Source: Desulfarculales bacterium UBA702
Lineage (GTDB): Bacteria; Desulfobacterota; Syntrophobacteria; Syntrophobacterales; Syntrophobacteraceae
Length of the DNA: 59,081 nt
Direction of reading: 5' to 3'
Assembly (NCBI GenBank): GCA_002298165.1
Contig: DBMI01000062.1
Span: 197-59,277 of the forward strand
This document shows, piece by piece, positions 25,473 through 35,183 of the stretch. Position 1 is the first letter of the stretch; each line of letters opens with the position of its first letter. The notes below the pieces were generated by a model. It saw only the letters and a program-made list of their open reading frames with translations, was not told the origin of the DNA and searched no databases. The position numbers were made by a program, and so were the translations under genes.

Positions 25473-27623
25473 TCAACCCGCATAAAACCTGTCATTATTT
25501 TCGGCCATGTGGACAAGAATTGGCGCGGGTTCGAAACGGGCTCCCAGACGTTCAGCGAGTCTTTCCATCTCCAAAACCGTCCTGCCGGCCCCGTGATTAT
25601 CGAGATAGCGGAAAGGGCCGCCAAGGAACGGAGGAAACCCCAGGCCAAATACCGCCCCGATGTCGCCGTCTTCTGGGGTGGAAATTATGCCCTCCTGCAG
25701 ACAAAGGGCAGCTTCATTCATCATCAGGTAAACCAGTCTGGCCTGGATCTCGAGAGGGTCGAACACCTTGCCTCGCGGCCGGTCGAAAAGCCCGTAAATA
25801 TTCCGGTTAACCGGTCTCTCTAGTTTAAACGCAGGGAGCCTCAGCCTGTCCCACGGCCTCGAAGTGTAGTCGTAGAAGCCGATTCCCTTTCTTCTGCCCA
25901 AAAATCCGGCTCCAGGAATTTTATCGAGGGCGACAGGGGTGAGAATGTCACGGCCGGAGAAAAGACCTTCAAGCTCTCTGGCGACGTGGGCAGCAACCTC
26001 GATCCCGACCTCGTCGATCAATCTTAGAGGTCCGACCGGAAATCCGAACCGCCTGATCGCCGAATCGATCTCACGAATCGATGCGCCCTCTTCGATAAGT
26101 TTGACGGCCTCGAGCATGAATGGGGTGAGTATTCGGGTTGTGTAAAATCCGGGCCCGTCTTTTACCACAATGACTGTTTTTCCCTGCCGGCGGCCTACCG
26201 CCACCACCGTGGCAAGCACCCAATCGGCGCACTGCTCCGTCATCACAACTTCGAGCAGGGGCATCCTGGTTACCGGTGAAAAGTAATGCATCCCGATGAC
26301 ATTTTCCGGCCGGCTGGATGCCTCCGCTATACGGCTGATCGGAATGGCGGAGGTATTCGAAGCAAATATGAGGTCAGCAGCCGCGTCATCCTCTACTTCT
26401 TTCAGCACGCGGTGTTTGAGGCCGACATCCTCAAAAACGGCCTCTATTATCACCTGAGCGCGTGACAAAGACCCCTTGTCGAGCGTCGGGGATACTAGAC
26501 TGAAGAATTTGTCCCGCTCAACCGGGTTTTTCCTTTTGCGGCGAACCGCACGGTCGAAATGTTTCCAGATACTACCCACCGCCTCTGAAAGCTTCTCCCA
26601 TGAAACATCTTTGAGCAGCACCCGGTATCCGCCTTCCGCCGAAACCGCGGCAATTCCCGACCCCATGAACCCGCCGCCGAGGACCCCGATTGTTTCGACA
26701 GGTTTAGGGTCTCCGAATTTCTTTTTTTTGAGAGCGGTTTGCATAAAGAAAAGGCTTCTCATTGCCTTTGACTGGGGAGAGAGTATCAGCGGGCCGAATG
26801 CCTCGGCCTCGGCATGCAGGCCATCCGCCATGGTTTTCGAGAGGCCCGTTTCGACACAGTCCACCAGGCGGAGTGCGGCTGGATAGTTGCCATGGGTTTC
26901 CTGCAGGATCTGCCTTCTTGCCATTGAAAAGTAGAGCTTCCTTGCGGGCGGAACAGAGGCGATGAGCCTGTCCAGCGAGAAAAGACCCGGCGCGGATGAT
27001 TTCCGTGGAAATCTTTTTTTGAAATAGGCAACACACTTTTTAACCGTATCGGGCAGGCTGTAGGGAAAGACCACCAGGTCAACCAGCTTTATCCCTTTGG
27101 CATGGCGCGCATCGAGATGCCGGCCCGTCAGCATGAGCGGCAATGCCTTACGAACACCGATAAGGCGAGGCAAACGTTGTGTTCCTCCCCCGGCGGGAAG
27201 AAGCCCCAGCCTGATTTCAGGAAGCCCCAGAACGGTCTTGTCGGAATCGGTTGCAATGCGAAAATGGCATGCAAGCGCAAACTCCAGCCCTCCGCCGAGA
27301 CACGGGCCGTTTATTGCCGCGATCACCGGGAAAGGAGAACTCTCTATACGGTTCAAAAGCCCGTGAAATCGGGTGATCATCCCTGAGGCCTGCCCCGGTT
27401 CCGTCACATTGTCAAAGTCCTTTATATCGGCTCCGACGATAAAGTTGTCGGCCTTTGCACTGATAAATACCAGCGCCCCGGGAGGATCGGCGGCCGCTTC
27501 GTCGAGAATCGCACCGAGTTCGGGGAACATCCTTTCGGAAAGCGTGTTCACACGGTCTACAGGATTATCTATAAAGACGAACCGAGTGCCGTCATCCATA
27601 TTCTCCACTCTAAAAAAATCCAT
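25473..27623 (-). CDS. fadJ: Fatty acid oxidation complex alpha subunit (enoyl-CoA hydratase/3-hydroxyacyl-CoA dehydrogenase)
   Basis: Bifunctional beta-oxidation enzyme of 716 residues. The N-terminal crotonase domain (about 1-190) has the oxyanion-hole segment NGPCLGGGLEFALACH and the second Glu in LGLPEIRLGLLPAGGG, so both catalytic glutamates are present. The NAD-binding dehydrogenase domain starts at about 310 (IGVLGGGFMGSGIA). It has the catalytic His in GMHYFSPVTRMP and the substrate-binding NTSAIPIS. The C-terminal domains run to the end. The start at 27623 is set by GGGAG 6 nt upstream. It lies 40 nt after the thiolase gene fadI, so the pair forms an anaerobic-type FadIJ complex. Confidence 0.93.
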   Translation of the reverse strand: MDFFRVENMDDGTRFVFIDNPVDRVNTLSERMFPELGAILDEAAADPPGALVFISAKADNFIVGADIKDFDNVTEPGQASGMITRFHGLLNRIESSPFPVIAAINGPCLGGGLEFALACHFRIATDSDKTVLGLPEIRLGLLPAGGGTQRLPRLIGVRKALPLMLTGRHLDARHAKGIKLVDLVVFPYSLPDTVKKCVAYFKKRFPRKSSAPGLFSLDRLIASVPPARKLYFSMARRQILQETHGNYPAALRLVDCVETGLSKTMADGLHAEAEAFGPLILSPQSKAMRSLFFMQTALKKKKFGDPKPVETIGVLGGGFMGSGIAAVSAEGGYRVLLKDVSWEKLSEAVGSIWKHFDRAVRRKRKNPVERDKFFSLVSPTLDKGSLSRAQVIIEAVFEDVGLKHRVLKEVEDDAAADLIFASNTSAIPISRIAEASSRPENVIGMHYFSPVTRMPLLEVVMTEQCADWVLATVVAVGRRQGKTVIVVKDGPGFYTTRILTPFMLEAVKLIEEGASIREIDSAIRRFGFPVGPLRLIDEVGIEVAAHVARELEGLFSGRDILTPVALDKIPGAGFLGRRKGIGFYDYTSRPWDRLRLPAFKLERPVNRNIYGLFDRPRGKVFDPLEIQARLVYLMMNEAALCLQEGIISTPEDGDIGAVFGLGFPPFLGGPFRYLDNHGAGRTVLEMERLAERLGARFEPAPILVHMAENNDRFYAG

Positions 27624-27662
27624 ATCGATCTCCCGGGATAAATGCAGCAATTCACGACCAGC

Positions 27663-28964
27663 TCAACCCATTCGCTCGACCAGCATGGCATGCCCGAGCC
27701 CGCCGGCCGCGCAACTTGCGATAAGACCCATGTTCGCGTTCTCGTGGTGAAGCCTGTTGCAGCAGTTTATGAGCAACCGTGCACCGGTTGCACCGAAGGG
27801 GTGTCCAAGGGAAAGGGAACCTCCCCGGGTGTTTAGCCTTTCGATATCGATTTCACCAACCCTGGATTCCCGACCGAGTCTTTCTCGGGCGAAGGTATCG
27901 CTGTCGAGTGCGCGAAGATTCGCCAGCACCTGTCCGGCAAATGCCTCGTGGAATTCGAAAACATCAATGGAGGAAAGAGACGTGCCGGTCTCCTCCAGGA
28001 GCTTAGGGATTGCGAAGGCGGGTCCGAGAAGCAGTTCCTCATAAGGATCGCAGCCGGTGAAGGTAAATCCTGCAATCCGCGCAAGCGGCCTATATCCGAG
28101 ATCTTTTGCTTTCCTGTTGGACATCAGCAACACTGCAGCGCCGCCGTCACTGAGAAAAGAGGAATTTCCGGCCGTTGCGCTCCCGAATGGAAAGTAGAAT
28201 GCGGGGGGGAGCTTCGCCAGTTTTTCCAGGCTCGTGTCCCCCCGGATCCCGTTATCGCGCATGATAGTTTTCTTGAACCGGGGCGGTACTGGTGTTGGCA
28301 GGATCTCTTCCGAAAACAGGCCTTCCTCGGTTGCCCTGGCGGCAAGTTGATGCGACCGAAGGGCATACCGGTCCTGCTCCTCGCGGGTCACACCCCAGCG
28401 GGCGGAGATCCTGTCCGAACTCTGCCCCATCGTGAGGCTGTTCGAGAATTCGGCAACCTCAGGTATTTCAGGAATGAAATCCCGTGGACGCAGCCGCCCG
28501 ATCCACTTTATCCAGTCGAGCGGGTTTTTGAGCCTGCGCATGTCCATCAGCTTGTGCCTGAGCGGGCGACGGAGCAGAATCGGGATATTGCTCAAGGCTT
28601 CGGTCCCCCCTGCCACGATTACATCCGCCCTGCCGGCCGCTATCATCCCGGCCGCGACCGAGATTGCCCGCCCGCTCGAAATACAGGCCATCGCGATTGT
28701 ATGGGCAGGTATCTGAAGCGGCAGGTGGGCCCCGATCAGCGCTTCCCGTGCGACGTTACTGGTCTGAGGCTCATTCAGCACGCACCCGAAAATCACCTGA
28801 TCTATTTCGCTCCCATTCAGCCCCGAACGGTCGATCAAACCTTTGAGAGCTATTCTCGCAAGGTCGTAGGAGGAAAAGTTTTTGAAATCAGTCATCGATC
28901 GCAAAAAGGGGGTGCGGCAGCCGGCCACGATTACCGGCGAGTTGTCATTCAGGTCGATAAGCAT
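27663..28964 (-). CDS. fadI: Acetyl-CoA acyltransferase (thiolase)
   Basis: Thiolase of 433 residues that cleaves 3-ketoacyl-CoA, acting as the beta subunit with the FadJ protein next to it. It has the nucleophilic Cys in AMACISSGRA, GGTEALSN, the FEFHEAFAGQ motif with catalytic His, GHPFGATGAR, and the second active Cys in CAAGGLGHAM. The Ser-Ser after the nucleophilic Cys differs from the usual C-x-S-G-xx-A and is typical of some long-chain thiolases. The start at 28964 follows GAGGG by 7 nt; the extended frame to 29027 adds residues without family support. No fatty acyl-CoA dehydrogenase is adjacent. Confidence 0.92.
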   Translation of the reverse strand: MLIDLNDNSPVIVAGCRTPFLRSMTDFKNFSSYDLARIALKGLIDRSGLNGSEIDQVIFGCVLNEPQTSNVAREALIGAHLPLQIPAHTIAMACISSGRAISVAAGMIAAGRADVIVAGGTEALSNIPILLRRPLRHKLMDMRRLKNPLDWIKWIGRLRPRDFIPEIPEVAEFSNSLTMGQSSDRISARWGVTREEQDRYALRSHQLAARATEEGLFSEEILPTPVPPRFKKTIMRDNGIRGDTSLEKLAKLPPAFYFPFGSATAGNSSFLSDGGAAVLLMSNRKAKDLGYRPLARIAGFTFTGCDPYEELLLGPAFAIPKLLEETGTSLSSIDVFEFHEAFAGQVLANLRALDSDTFARERLGRESRVGEIDIERLNTRGGSLSLGHPFGATGARLLINCCNRLHHENANMGLIASCAAGGLGHAMLVERMG

Positions 28965-29123
28965 TGCGGGTCCCTCTTCTTTAAAGTTTACCCGGCCTCC
29001 GTCCCTCTCAACTCTTCGCAAAAGCAATGAGGATCGATACAGGCGGGCACAGCGTTACAGCAGATAGCAAGGAATCCATATCCTATAACGGTCAAACTGA
29101 TGTCGCCCACGCAGAACCCTTTC

Positions 29124-29819
29124 CTACAACAGCTCCAAAACCTGGGAGGGAATCTCGATGAGCTTCCGTGCGCCACCGGCGATAAGCTCATCAGCCGTGC
29201 GGAAACCCCACAGCGCACCAACAGCGTACATCCCGGCAGCAACCGCGGTAAGCATGTCAGTTGCGGTATCTCCCACATACAGAAAATTTTTAGGACTTAT
29301 GCCCATAAGCTCCGCTATTTCCACTGCCGATCCAGGGTCCGGCTTCCTGGGCTTTAATGGGCGTTCGCCTACAACGGCCTCGAACCGCCACGACGGGAGC
29401 AGTTGCTTTGCCATCATTTGCATGAAATCGTCGGGTTTGTTGGAGAGGATGGCAGTCTTTATCCCGCGCTGGGCAAGCCCGTCCAGCAATTGGTCAATTC
29501 CGGGATACGGCCTGCTCTTCACGTTCCAGCCTGCGCTGTAGTTTTGGCGCATCATCTGTAGGCATTCGGAGATAAGCGTAGGATCCGAGCGCACCGGAGA
29601 TGGAACCGAGCGCTTTACCAGGTTTTCCATACCGTCGCCAACGAAGTATTTGTAGCGGTCGGTATCGTGGGGTGGGAAGCCGAAATGCCGAAGCACTGCG
29701 TTCATGCAATCGGCGAGATCTTCGATCGTGTCAAGCAGGGTGCCGTCTGCGTCAAACAGGACTGCTGCAAAAGTTCTGGCCGGAATGGTCAAGATAAATC
29801 CTTCAATGAGAGTGTCCAA
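29124..29819 (-). CDS. gph: HAD phosphatase, phosphoglycolate phosphatase-like
   Basis: HAD superfamily hydrolase of 231 residues. Motif I is LFDADGTLLDT with both catalytic aspartates, motif II is ILSNKPD, and motif III/IV is KPRKPDPGSAV followed by YVGDTATDM. A helical cap lies between motifs I and II (about 30-110), as in Gph and PGP enzymes that remove 2-phosphoglycolate. HAD substrate calls are unreliable from sequence alone, so phosphoglycolate is only the most likely substrate. It is 159 nt upstream of fadI and on the same strand; a functional link is not evident. Confidence 0.8.
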   Translation of the reverse strand: MDTLIEGFILTIPARTFAAVLFDADGTLLDTIEDLADCMNAVLRHFGFPPHDTDRYKYFVGDGMENLVKRSVPSPVRSDPTLISECLQMMRQNYSAGWNVKSRPYPGIDQLLDGLAQRGIKTAILSNKPDDFMQMMAKQLLPSWRFEAVVGERPLKPRKPDPGSAVEIAELMGISPKNFLYVGDTATDMLTAVAAGMYAVGALWGFRTADELIAGGARKLIEIPSQVLELL

Positions 29820-30012
29820 GGATGGAAGAGAATGTAATTATGGTATTCCCGCCCTTCAATGGCGGAACTTCGGCTCAAAGTGATGGGATGAATGCGTCGA
29901 ATTCATCCCCTGGATTGGCCTGGAAGTGAAATACCCAAGATGGTCGCCCACTTGGAGCTAATCTAATGATTATACTCTTGCTTAAAGCTACATCTTTTGA
30001 ATAGAGGCTAAA

Positions 30013-31161
30013 ATGGGAACAAACACTGCAAATTACCTGACTGAGAATCAAATCCCTGAGCTGGGCGACCTTCCCGTGGATGAATCATGCCTCGAAATGG
30101 ACCCACAGGAATCGGCGGCTATCGCCGGATTGGTCTATATTTCCGATATACGGCCGGGGATCGGCCGCGAGCCGGCCAAAGAGGGATTCGCATACTTTTA
30201 CCCCGACGGCCGCCCGGTAACCAGCGAAAAGGAGCTACGGCGCATAAAGGCCCTCGTAATACCACCTGCCTGGATAGATGTCTGGATATCTCCTCTTGCC
30301 GATAGCCATCTTCAGGCCACTGGGAGGGACGCAAGAGGCAGGAAACAGTACCGCTACCACAGGCTTTGGGCTCAGGTGCGCAGCCAGACCAAGTTCATCC
30401 GGATGATACCTTTCGGGCTTTTACTGCCCCAGATCCGGAGTCGGGTCGAGAAAGACCTCTCCTTGTCCGGCCTTGCCAGGAACAAGGTTTTGGCAACAGT
30501 GGTAAGGCTTTTGGAGACTACGCTCATCCGTGTTGGAAATGAAGAATATGCCCGAGAAAACGATTCCTTCGGTCTTACAACAATGCAGACGCGCCATGTC
30601 GATGTTGATGGGCCGGTCATGCGTTTTAATTTCCGTGGAAAATCCGGCAGGACTCATTATTTCGAGGTTCACGACAGACGCCTGGCGAGAATAGTAAGGC
30701 GATGCTACGAACTGCCCGGTCACGAACTCTTTCAATACCTGGACGATGAAAACCAGCCGAGATCGATAGATTCCGGCGACGTAAACGAGTACCTGTTCGA
30801 ATTAAGCGGTGAGCCTTTTACCGCGAAGGACTTCCGCACGTGGGGAGGCACCCGGCACGCCGGCCTGGCGCTGGCCGAACTCGGGCCGCCGGACTCGCCC
30901 GCGGACGCAAAAAGGAAAATCGTTCAGGCCATAAAGAAAGTCGCTGGAATACTGGGGAATCGAGAGGCCACCTGCCGAAAATATTATGTTCACCCGGCAG
31001 TACTGGAGAGTTATGCGGAAGGCATTCTCACCAATGAATTCACCCGCCTTGAACAGAAGCAGGATAGCACGCCGCCAATACTTCACGCCGATGAGGCGGT
31101 GATATTACAAATCCTTACACAATGGGATGAAAGAAAAGGTAATGGCGAGGGAAAAAAGTGA
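30013..31161 (+). CDS. DNA topoisomerase IB (poxvirus/bacterial type)
   Basis: Type IB topoisomerase of 382 residues that relaxes supercoils through a 3'-phosphotyrosyl intermediate. The N-terminal beta domain (about 50-110) and the catalytic tyrosine-recombinase-like domain are complete. Landmarks are TGRDARGRKQYRYH, the catalytic Arg in IRVGNEEYARENDSFG, Lys in FRGKSGRTH, FRTWGGTRHAG, and active-site Tyr in CRKYYVHPAVL. Bacterial TopIB genes are patchily distributed and probably exchanged horizontally. The gene stands alone; the 193-bp upstream region has no recognised regulatory site. The C-terminus after Tyr is short, which is usual. Confidence 0.93.
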   Translation: MGTNTANYLTENQIPELGDLPVDESCLEMDPQESAAIAGLVYISDIRPGIGREPAKEGFAYFYPDGRPVTSEKELRRIKALVIPPAWIDVWISPLADSHLQATGRDARGRKQYRYHRLWAQVRSQTKFIRMIPFGLLLPQIRSRVEKDLSLSGLARNKVLATVVRLLETTLIRVGNEEYARENDSFGLTTMQTRHVDVDGPVMRFNFRGKSGRTHYFEVHDRRLARIVRRCYELPGHELFQYLDDENQPRSIDSGDVNEYLFELSGEPFTAKDFRTWGGTRHAGLALAELGPPDSPADAKRKIVQAIKKVAGILGNREATCRKYYVHPAVLESYAEGILTNEFTRLEQKQDSTPPILHADEAVILQILTQWDERKGNGEGKK

Positions 31162-31209
31162 TACGTCCAAGACTGTTTGCGTGATTTACCTGATGCCTGG
31201 ATCGAAAAT

Positions 31210-31221
31210 CGTCATTCCCGC
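31210..31221. repeat. CGTCATTCCCGC repeat, fourth copy
   Basis: An exact 12-nt copy of the repeat at 21777, and the reverse complement of those at 8 and 86. It is followed by CGGCATTTCCGGCG and lies in the 204-bp gap between the convergent topoisomerase and metal-permease genes. No terminator is evident there. Confidence 0.5.
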
Positions 31222-31365
31222 GGCATTTCCGGCGTGAATTGCATTATAGGTTCATTAACACGCAATTTTGTTCATTCGTAATGAAATACCGCTCAACAAA
31301 ACCCAACGGAAGAATCATCCCCCGATGATTATTGAAAGGCGGACATGCTCAGCGCCGGCCAGGTG

Positions 31366-32214
31366 TTAAACGGAACGCACTTTTCTCAGCTCCCGCCATA
31401 AAATACCCTTATGGGGCGCAAAGAAAAAGACCAGCATAAATATGCTGGTAGCCACCAGCACCACCGCCGCGCCTGAAGCTATATTGATATAATAGCTCAA
31501 GAATAGGCCGATAATTGAGGAAATGGCTCCAATAGCTGCAGAGACAGCCATCATGGCTGGAAGGCGGCGGGCGATGAGAAAAGCGGTAGCAGCAGGTGTG
31601 ACCAACATCGAGGCAACAAGCCCCACCCCCACGGTTTGCATCGATACGACAATAGTAAGTGCGATAAGAATAAGCATGAGGGTGCGGAGAAGATCGGCCG
31701 GCAATCTAAGCGTCGCCGCAAGAATAGGATCGAATGAGACTACAAGGAATTCCTTGTAGAATACGGCAACAATCAAAAGAACCGCCAGTCCCACGCAGGC
31801 AGTGAGCCACAGGTCACCCGTGCTGACTCCCAGCACGTTTCCAAAAAGTATATGTGTAAGGTCCCTGGCGTAAGTTTTGGTCGTACTTATGAGGGCTATG
31901 CCGAGCGATAGGGCAGCGGCAAAAAGGATTCCTATGGCGGTATCCTCCTTTATGGTTCCCTGGCGCGACAGCAGCCCGATACCCAGGGCTACGGTCATCG
32001 CAGAAACCAGTGCTCCCAACATCAGATTCCCCTTGAGGATGTAGGCCACGGCGACACCGGGCAGGATTGCATGGGCCATGGCGTCACCCAGAAAGGCCAT
32101 TGAACGCAAAACGACATAGCACCCTACCAGGGCGCACAATATACCGACCATTAATGAGGCAGCCATGCCGCGTTGCATGAATTCATAGGCCAGAGGCTCA
32201 AAAAGCCAGTCCAT
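31366..32214 (-). CDS. Metal ABC transporter permease (ZnuB/MntB type)
   Basis: Inner-membrane permease of 282 residues from the ABC-3 family (about seven to nine predicted helices), importing zinc or manganese. Characteristic stretches include CALVGCYVVLRSMAFLGDAM and the late AIGAISSIIGLFLSYY. The start at ATG 32214 is chosen over the longer frame because AGGA lies just upstream and the long frame would overlap the ATPase gene by 92 nt. It is the last gene of a binding protein-ATPase-permease operon. Zinc versus manganese cannot be settled from sequence. Confidence 0.92.
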   Translation of the reverse strand: MDWLFEPLAYEFMQRGMAASLMVGILCALVGCYVVLRSMAFLGDAMAHAILPGVAVAYILKGNLMLGALVSAMTVALGIGLLSRQGTIKEDTAIGILFAAALSLGIALISTTKTYARDLTHILFGNVLGVSTGDLWLTACVGLAVLLIVAVFYKEFLVVSFDPILAATLRLPADLLRTLMLILIALTIVVSMQTVGVGLVASMLVTPAATAFLIARRLPAMMAVSAAIGAISSIIGLFLSYYINIASGAAVVLVATSIFMLVFFFAPHKGILWRELRKVRSV

Positions 32215-32221
32215 GATGATC

Positions 32222-33034
32222 CTAATTTCCATGAGTAGGTGTTTTGTGAGCGGCTTTGTCCACCACCAGCGCTCCATCGAGGAACAGCACCTGCCCTCCG
32301 AACGCCTCCGCAACCGTTGCGGCGGTCAGTGCCTCGTGCGCCGGCCCGAAAGCTATCATCCGGCGGTTCAGCAGCAGTATCTGATCGAAGCTCTTTGCAG
32401 CAAGGTTTAGATCGTGGGTGGATGTAAGAAGCGTAACCTGCTGATTTCGCAGATTTTCAAACAAAGCAAGGGTGGTCTCCTGGGTGGAAGCATCGACACC
32501 AGTGAACGGCTCGTCCATCAGAATTATATGTGGCTCCTGAGCCAGGGCGCGGGCCAGGAAAACTCTTTGTTGCTGTCCGCCCGAAAGGCTGCCGATTGGA
32601 TGAGTTGCCAGATCGGCGATGCCGAGCTTCTCCAGGCAGTCCATTGCGGCCAGGCGGTCCTTTTTCCCCGGGCGCCTGAACCAGCCCAGTTGCCCGTAGC
32701 GTCCCATCATGACCACATCGAAAACACTCACCGGAAATCGCCAGTCGACCTCCTCCCTTTGCGGCACGTAAGCGACACAATCCTTGTGGTGCCCGAGTGG
32801 AAGGCCATGAATCGATATGCTTCCACTCTGCAGGGGAAGCAGCCCCACCAGTGCCTTGAAAAGTGTGGACTTGCCGGCCCCGTTTGGGCCTATTACAGCC
32901 ACACTCGACCCGGCAGGTACGCAGAATGTAATCTGCTCGAGCGCGACCTTGTCATGGTAGAAAACAGAAGCCCGCTCAATAGAAAGACTGGCCGGCGCCA
33001 AGCCGCAGGTCAATATCTGGTTGTTGCTGGTCAA
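32222..33034 (-). CDS. Metal ABC transporter ATPase (ZnuC/MntA type)
   Basis: ABC ATPase of 270 residues. Walker A is GPNGAGKST, the Q-loop is YVPQREEVDW, the signature is SLSGGQQQRV, and Walker B plus catalytic Glu is IILMDEP, followed by the H-loop in LLTSTHDL. The PQREEVDWRFP Q-loop is typical of Mn/Zn/Fe ABC transporters of this class. The gene sits between the binding protein and the permease, with short spacings (31 nt and 7 nt), indicating an operon. The C-terminal tail after residue 245 is rich in Lys and His. Confidence 0.94.
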   Translation of the reverse strand: MTSNNQILTCGLAPASLSIERASVFYHDKVALEQITFCVPAGSSVAVIGPNGAGKSTLFKALVGLLPLQSGSISIHGLPLGHHKDCVAYVPQREEVDWRFPVSVFDVVMMGRYGQLGWFRRPGKKDRLAAMDCLEKLGIADLATHPIGSLSGGQQQRVFLARALAQEPHIILMDEPFTGVDASTQETTLALFENLRNQQVTLLTSTHDLNLAAKSFDQILLLNRRMIAFGPAHEALTAATVAEAFGGQVLFLDGALVVDKAAHKTPTHGN

Positions 33035-33065
33035 GGGTACACAGCTCCATCTTCACTGGGAATAA

Positions 33066-34082
33066 CTACTTTAGAGAGTTCACTATCGTTATTGTATTAT
33101 AATGCATCATTTCTATGTAGCTCGGAGCCAGCCCCCCCGGCTGGCTTGTCGAGTGCGTATAAAGCCCCGTCACCACCTTGATGCCTGCCTCTTTGGCTAT
33201 TTGCTCCGCAAGCTGCAGGGCTTCTCCTGCTTCAAGAAATATGGCCTTTACCCCGGTTTTCCTGATATTTTTTACGAGCTGTGCAACCTGTTTGGCCGAA
33301 GGCGATGCCTCCGTACTAAGACTTGGGATGATCATCCCAACGATTCTGAATCCGTAGCGGTCCGCGAAATATCCAAGGTCGTCATGGTCGGTTACGAAAA
33401 GACGCCTGTTTTCTGGAATCTGCTTAACTTGATCCGAGATCCATTGGTCCAGCTCTTTAAGCTTTTCGGTATACGCGCGGGCATTGGCCGCATAAAGATC
33501 CGCACCACCAGGATCGGCTTCGCTAAGCCCGTGGCGAATATTTTCCACATAGTGGATCACATTGGCCGCCGATAGCCAGAAGTGGGGATCTCCACCACCA
33601 TGGTCAACCGCATCGTGGTGATGTTCATCCCTGGTGTCGCGCTCTTTGCCGCCCCTTGGGATCACCCCGCGAGTATCGTCCTTTTGATCCGAATCGGTCG
33701 GCTCGTACTCCCCTGGAATACGAAAAGTCAAACCCGCGGAAGAATCGATTACCTTGCGAACTCCCCCGATATTTTTCAGTAGTTCATCCAGATATTCCTC
33801 GAAGCCGCCGCCATTGATTACCAGAACATTGCTCTCGACAACCGACCGCACATCGGCGGGTGTTGGTTGAAAGGTATGCGGATCGGCACCGACCGGCAGT
33901 AATGCTTTTATCTTCAACCGGGTTCCTGCAACATTTTGCGCTATATCGGCAAGGAAAGTTTCGACAGCGATTACTTTAACAGGGTTCCCGGTCTCCTTTG
34001 GGGTTGATGCAAAAGAACCCGGCAAACCTGTGAGCATGACAGCCGTCAGAATACTTATCGAAGCCGACAAATAGCGCACCAT
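33066..34082 (-). CDS. Zinc/manganese periplasmic binding protein (cluster A-I)
   Basis: High-affinity metal-binding lipid- or periplasm-located protein of 338 residues with an N-terminal signal peptide (hydrophobic core about 8-20, SFA cleavage-like). Metal ligands are visible in GADPHTFQP, DPHFWLS, FVTDHDDLGY and the Glu of FLEAGEALQL. Between the first two lies an acidic, His-rich loop (DEHHHDAVDHGGG), which in ZnuA proteins shuttles zinc and so favours zinc. The final ligand position, usually Asp, reads LYTHSTS here. First gene of the operon. No Fur/Zur box was recognised. Confidence 0.92.
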   Translation of the reverse strand: MVRYLSASISILTAVMLTGLPGSFASTPKETGNPVKVIAVETFLADIAQNVAGTRLKIKALLPVGADPHTFQPTPADVRSVVESNVLVINGGGFEEYLDELLKNIGGVRKVIDSSAGLTFRIPGEYEPTDSDQKDDTRGVIPRGGKERDTRDEHHHDAVDHGGGDPHFWLSAANVIHYVENIRHGLSEADPGGADLYAANARAYTEKLKELDQWISDQVKQIPENRRLFVTDHDDLGYFADRYGFRIVGMIIPSLSTEASPSAKQVAQLVKNIRKTGVKAIFLEAGEALQLAEQIAKEAGIKVVTGLYTHSTSQPGGLAPSYIEMMHYNTITIVNSLK

Positions 34083-34271
34083 AAAGCCTCGTCTCCTGGT
34101 TTATCCCGAAATAGATCACTACAGGGATCCGTAAGTCTGGCCGTAACATCAGGAAAATAGCGGCCAATTACTTTTTTGTCAAAGCTGCGGGAACGGATTT
34201 CCGGAGATTGGGGCGGATACGTGAATGCCGTGTACGGCCTATCCTCTTTCCGCATCTGGGCAGCGGTATTG

Positions 34272-35183
34272 CTAGCTGCCGCCCCGCATCTCGATCGCCG
34301 CCGAATATGCCGTGCGGCGGGGGATATTGAACTTCGCGGCAATAATAGAAGCGGCTTCTTTCGATGAAATACCGCCGGCAATCAGCTTGCCCAATTCTTC
34401 CTTCCAATCTTCCAGGCACAAGGCCGGGTTAGCTTTTCGGGTCGAGGCGCACTCGCTCGCATTCCCTTCAACCACAAGGGTGATCTCGCCCCGGACCTCG
34501 CATCCGAAGTGGATCAGTGCCTCAGACACGCGCCCGCGGAATACTTCTTCGTGAATCTTGGTGAGTTCCCTTGCAACCGCGATGCGTCGATCTCCCCAGA
34601 AATCGAGGATGTCTTTCAGTGTTTTTGAGAGCCTCTTTGGCGACTCATACATAATGAGCGTCATCGAAGCCAAAGCACTCGCATTAAAAAAAGACCGCCT
34701 CTGGGACCCCTTGGGTGGAGGGAATCCGAGGAAGCAAAACGGCTGAGGTGGAAGCCCGGATACGACAAGTGCCGAAATAACCGCCGAAGGGCCTGGAATC
34801 GGAATCGGCTCCATACCCTGTTCAAGTGCCGATTCGACGAGCAGGGCTCCAGGATCGGATATGCCCGGAGTCCCGGCATCCGTTACAACAGCGACGCTAG
34901 TACCTGCTGCGATCTTTTCGAGCAGTTCCGCCCCGCGCTGCCGCGCATTGTGTTCATGATAACTTACCAGCGGCTTATGAATATCGTACCTGGAGAGGAG
35001 TTTTCGGGTGTGGCGGGTATCTTCGGCCACTATCATGTCCACGCAGCGGAGGGTTTCGAGCGCTCTCAGCGTAATATCCGAAAGATTTCCGATGGGCGTT
35101 GCAACTATGTAGAGCTTTCCCCGCCCGCACTCTTCACGGCCTTCTTCGGGGCGGGCCTTATCACCAGCGGGCTTCGAAGGCAT
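34272..35183 (-). CDS. rsmI: 16S rRNA C1402 2'-O-methyltransferase RsmI
   Basis: Tetrapyrrole-methylase-fold rRNA methyltransferase of 303 residues that adds the 2'-O-methyl to C1402 near the decoding site. Motifs are YIVATPIGNLSDIT, VAEDTRHTRKLL, VTDAGTPGISDPG and IPGPSAVISAL, all diagnostic of RsmI. The C-terminus carries the expected helical domain. The start overlaps the stop of yraN by 23 nt, so it is co-transcribed at the end of the trmD-rplS-rnhB block. The Lys/Arg/Glu-rich first 20 residues are outside the family core. Confidence 0.95.
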   Translation of the reverse strand: MPSKPAGDKARPEEGREECGRGKLYIVATPIGNLSDITLRALETLRCVDMIVAEDTRHTRKLLSRYDIHKPLVSYHEHNARQRGAELLEKIAAGTSVAVVTDAGTPGISDPGALLVESALEQGMEPIPIPGPSAVISALVVSGLPPQPFCFLGFPPPKGSQRRSFFNASALASMTLIMYESPKRLSKTLKDILDFWGDRRIAVARELTKIHEEVFRGRVSEALIHFGCEVRGEITLVVEGNASECASTRKANPALCLEDWKEELGKLIAGGISSKEAASIIAAKFNIPRRTAYSAAIEMRGGS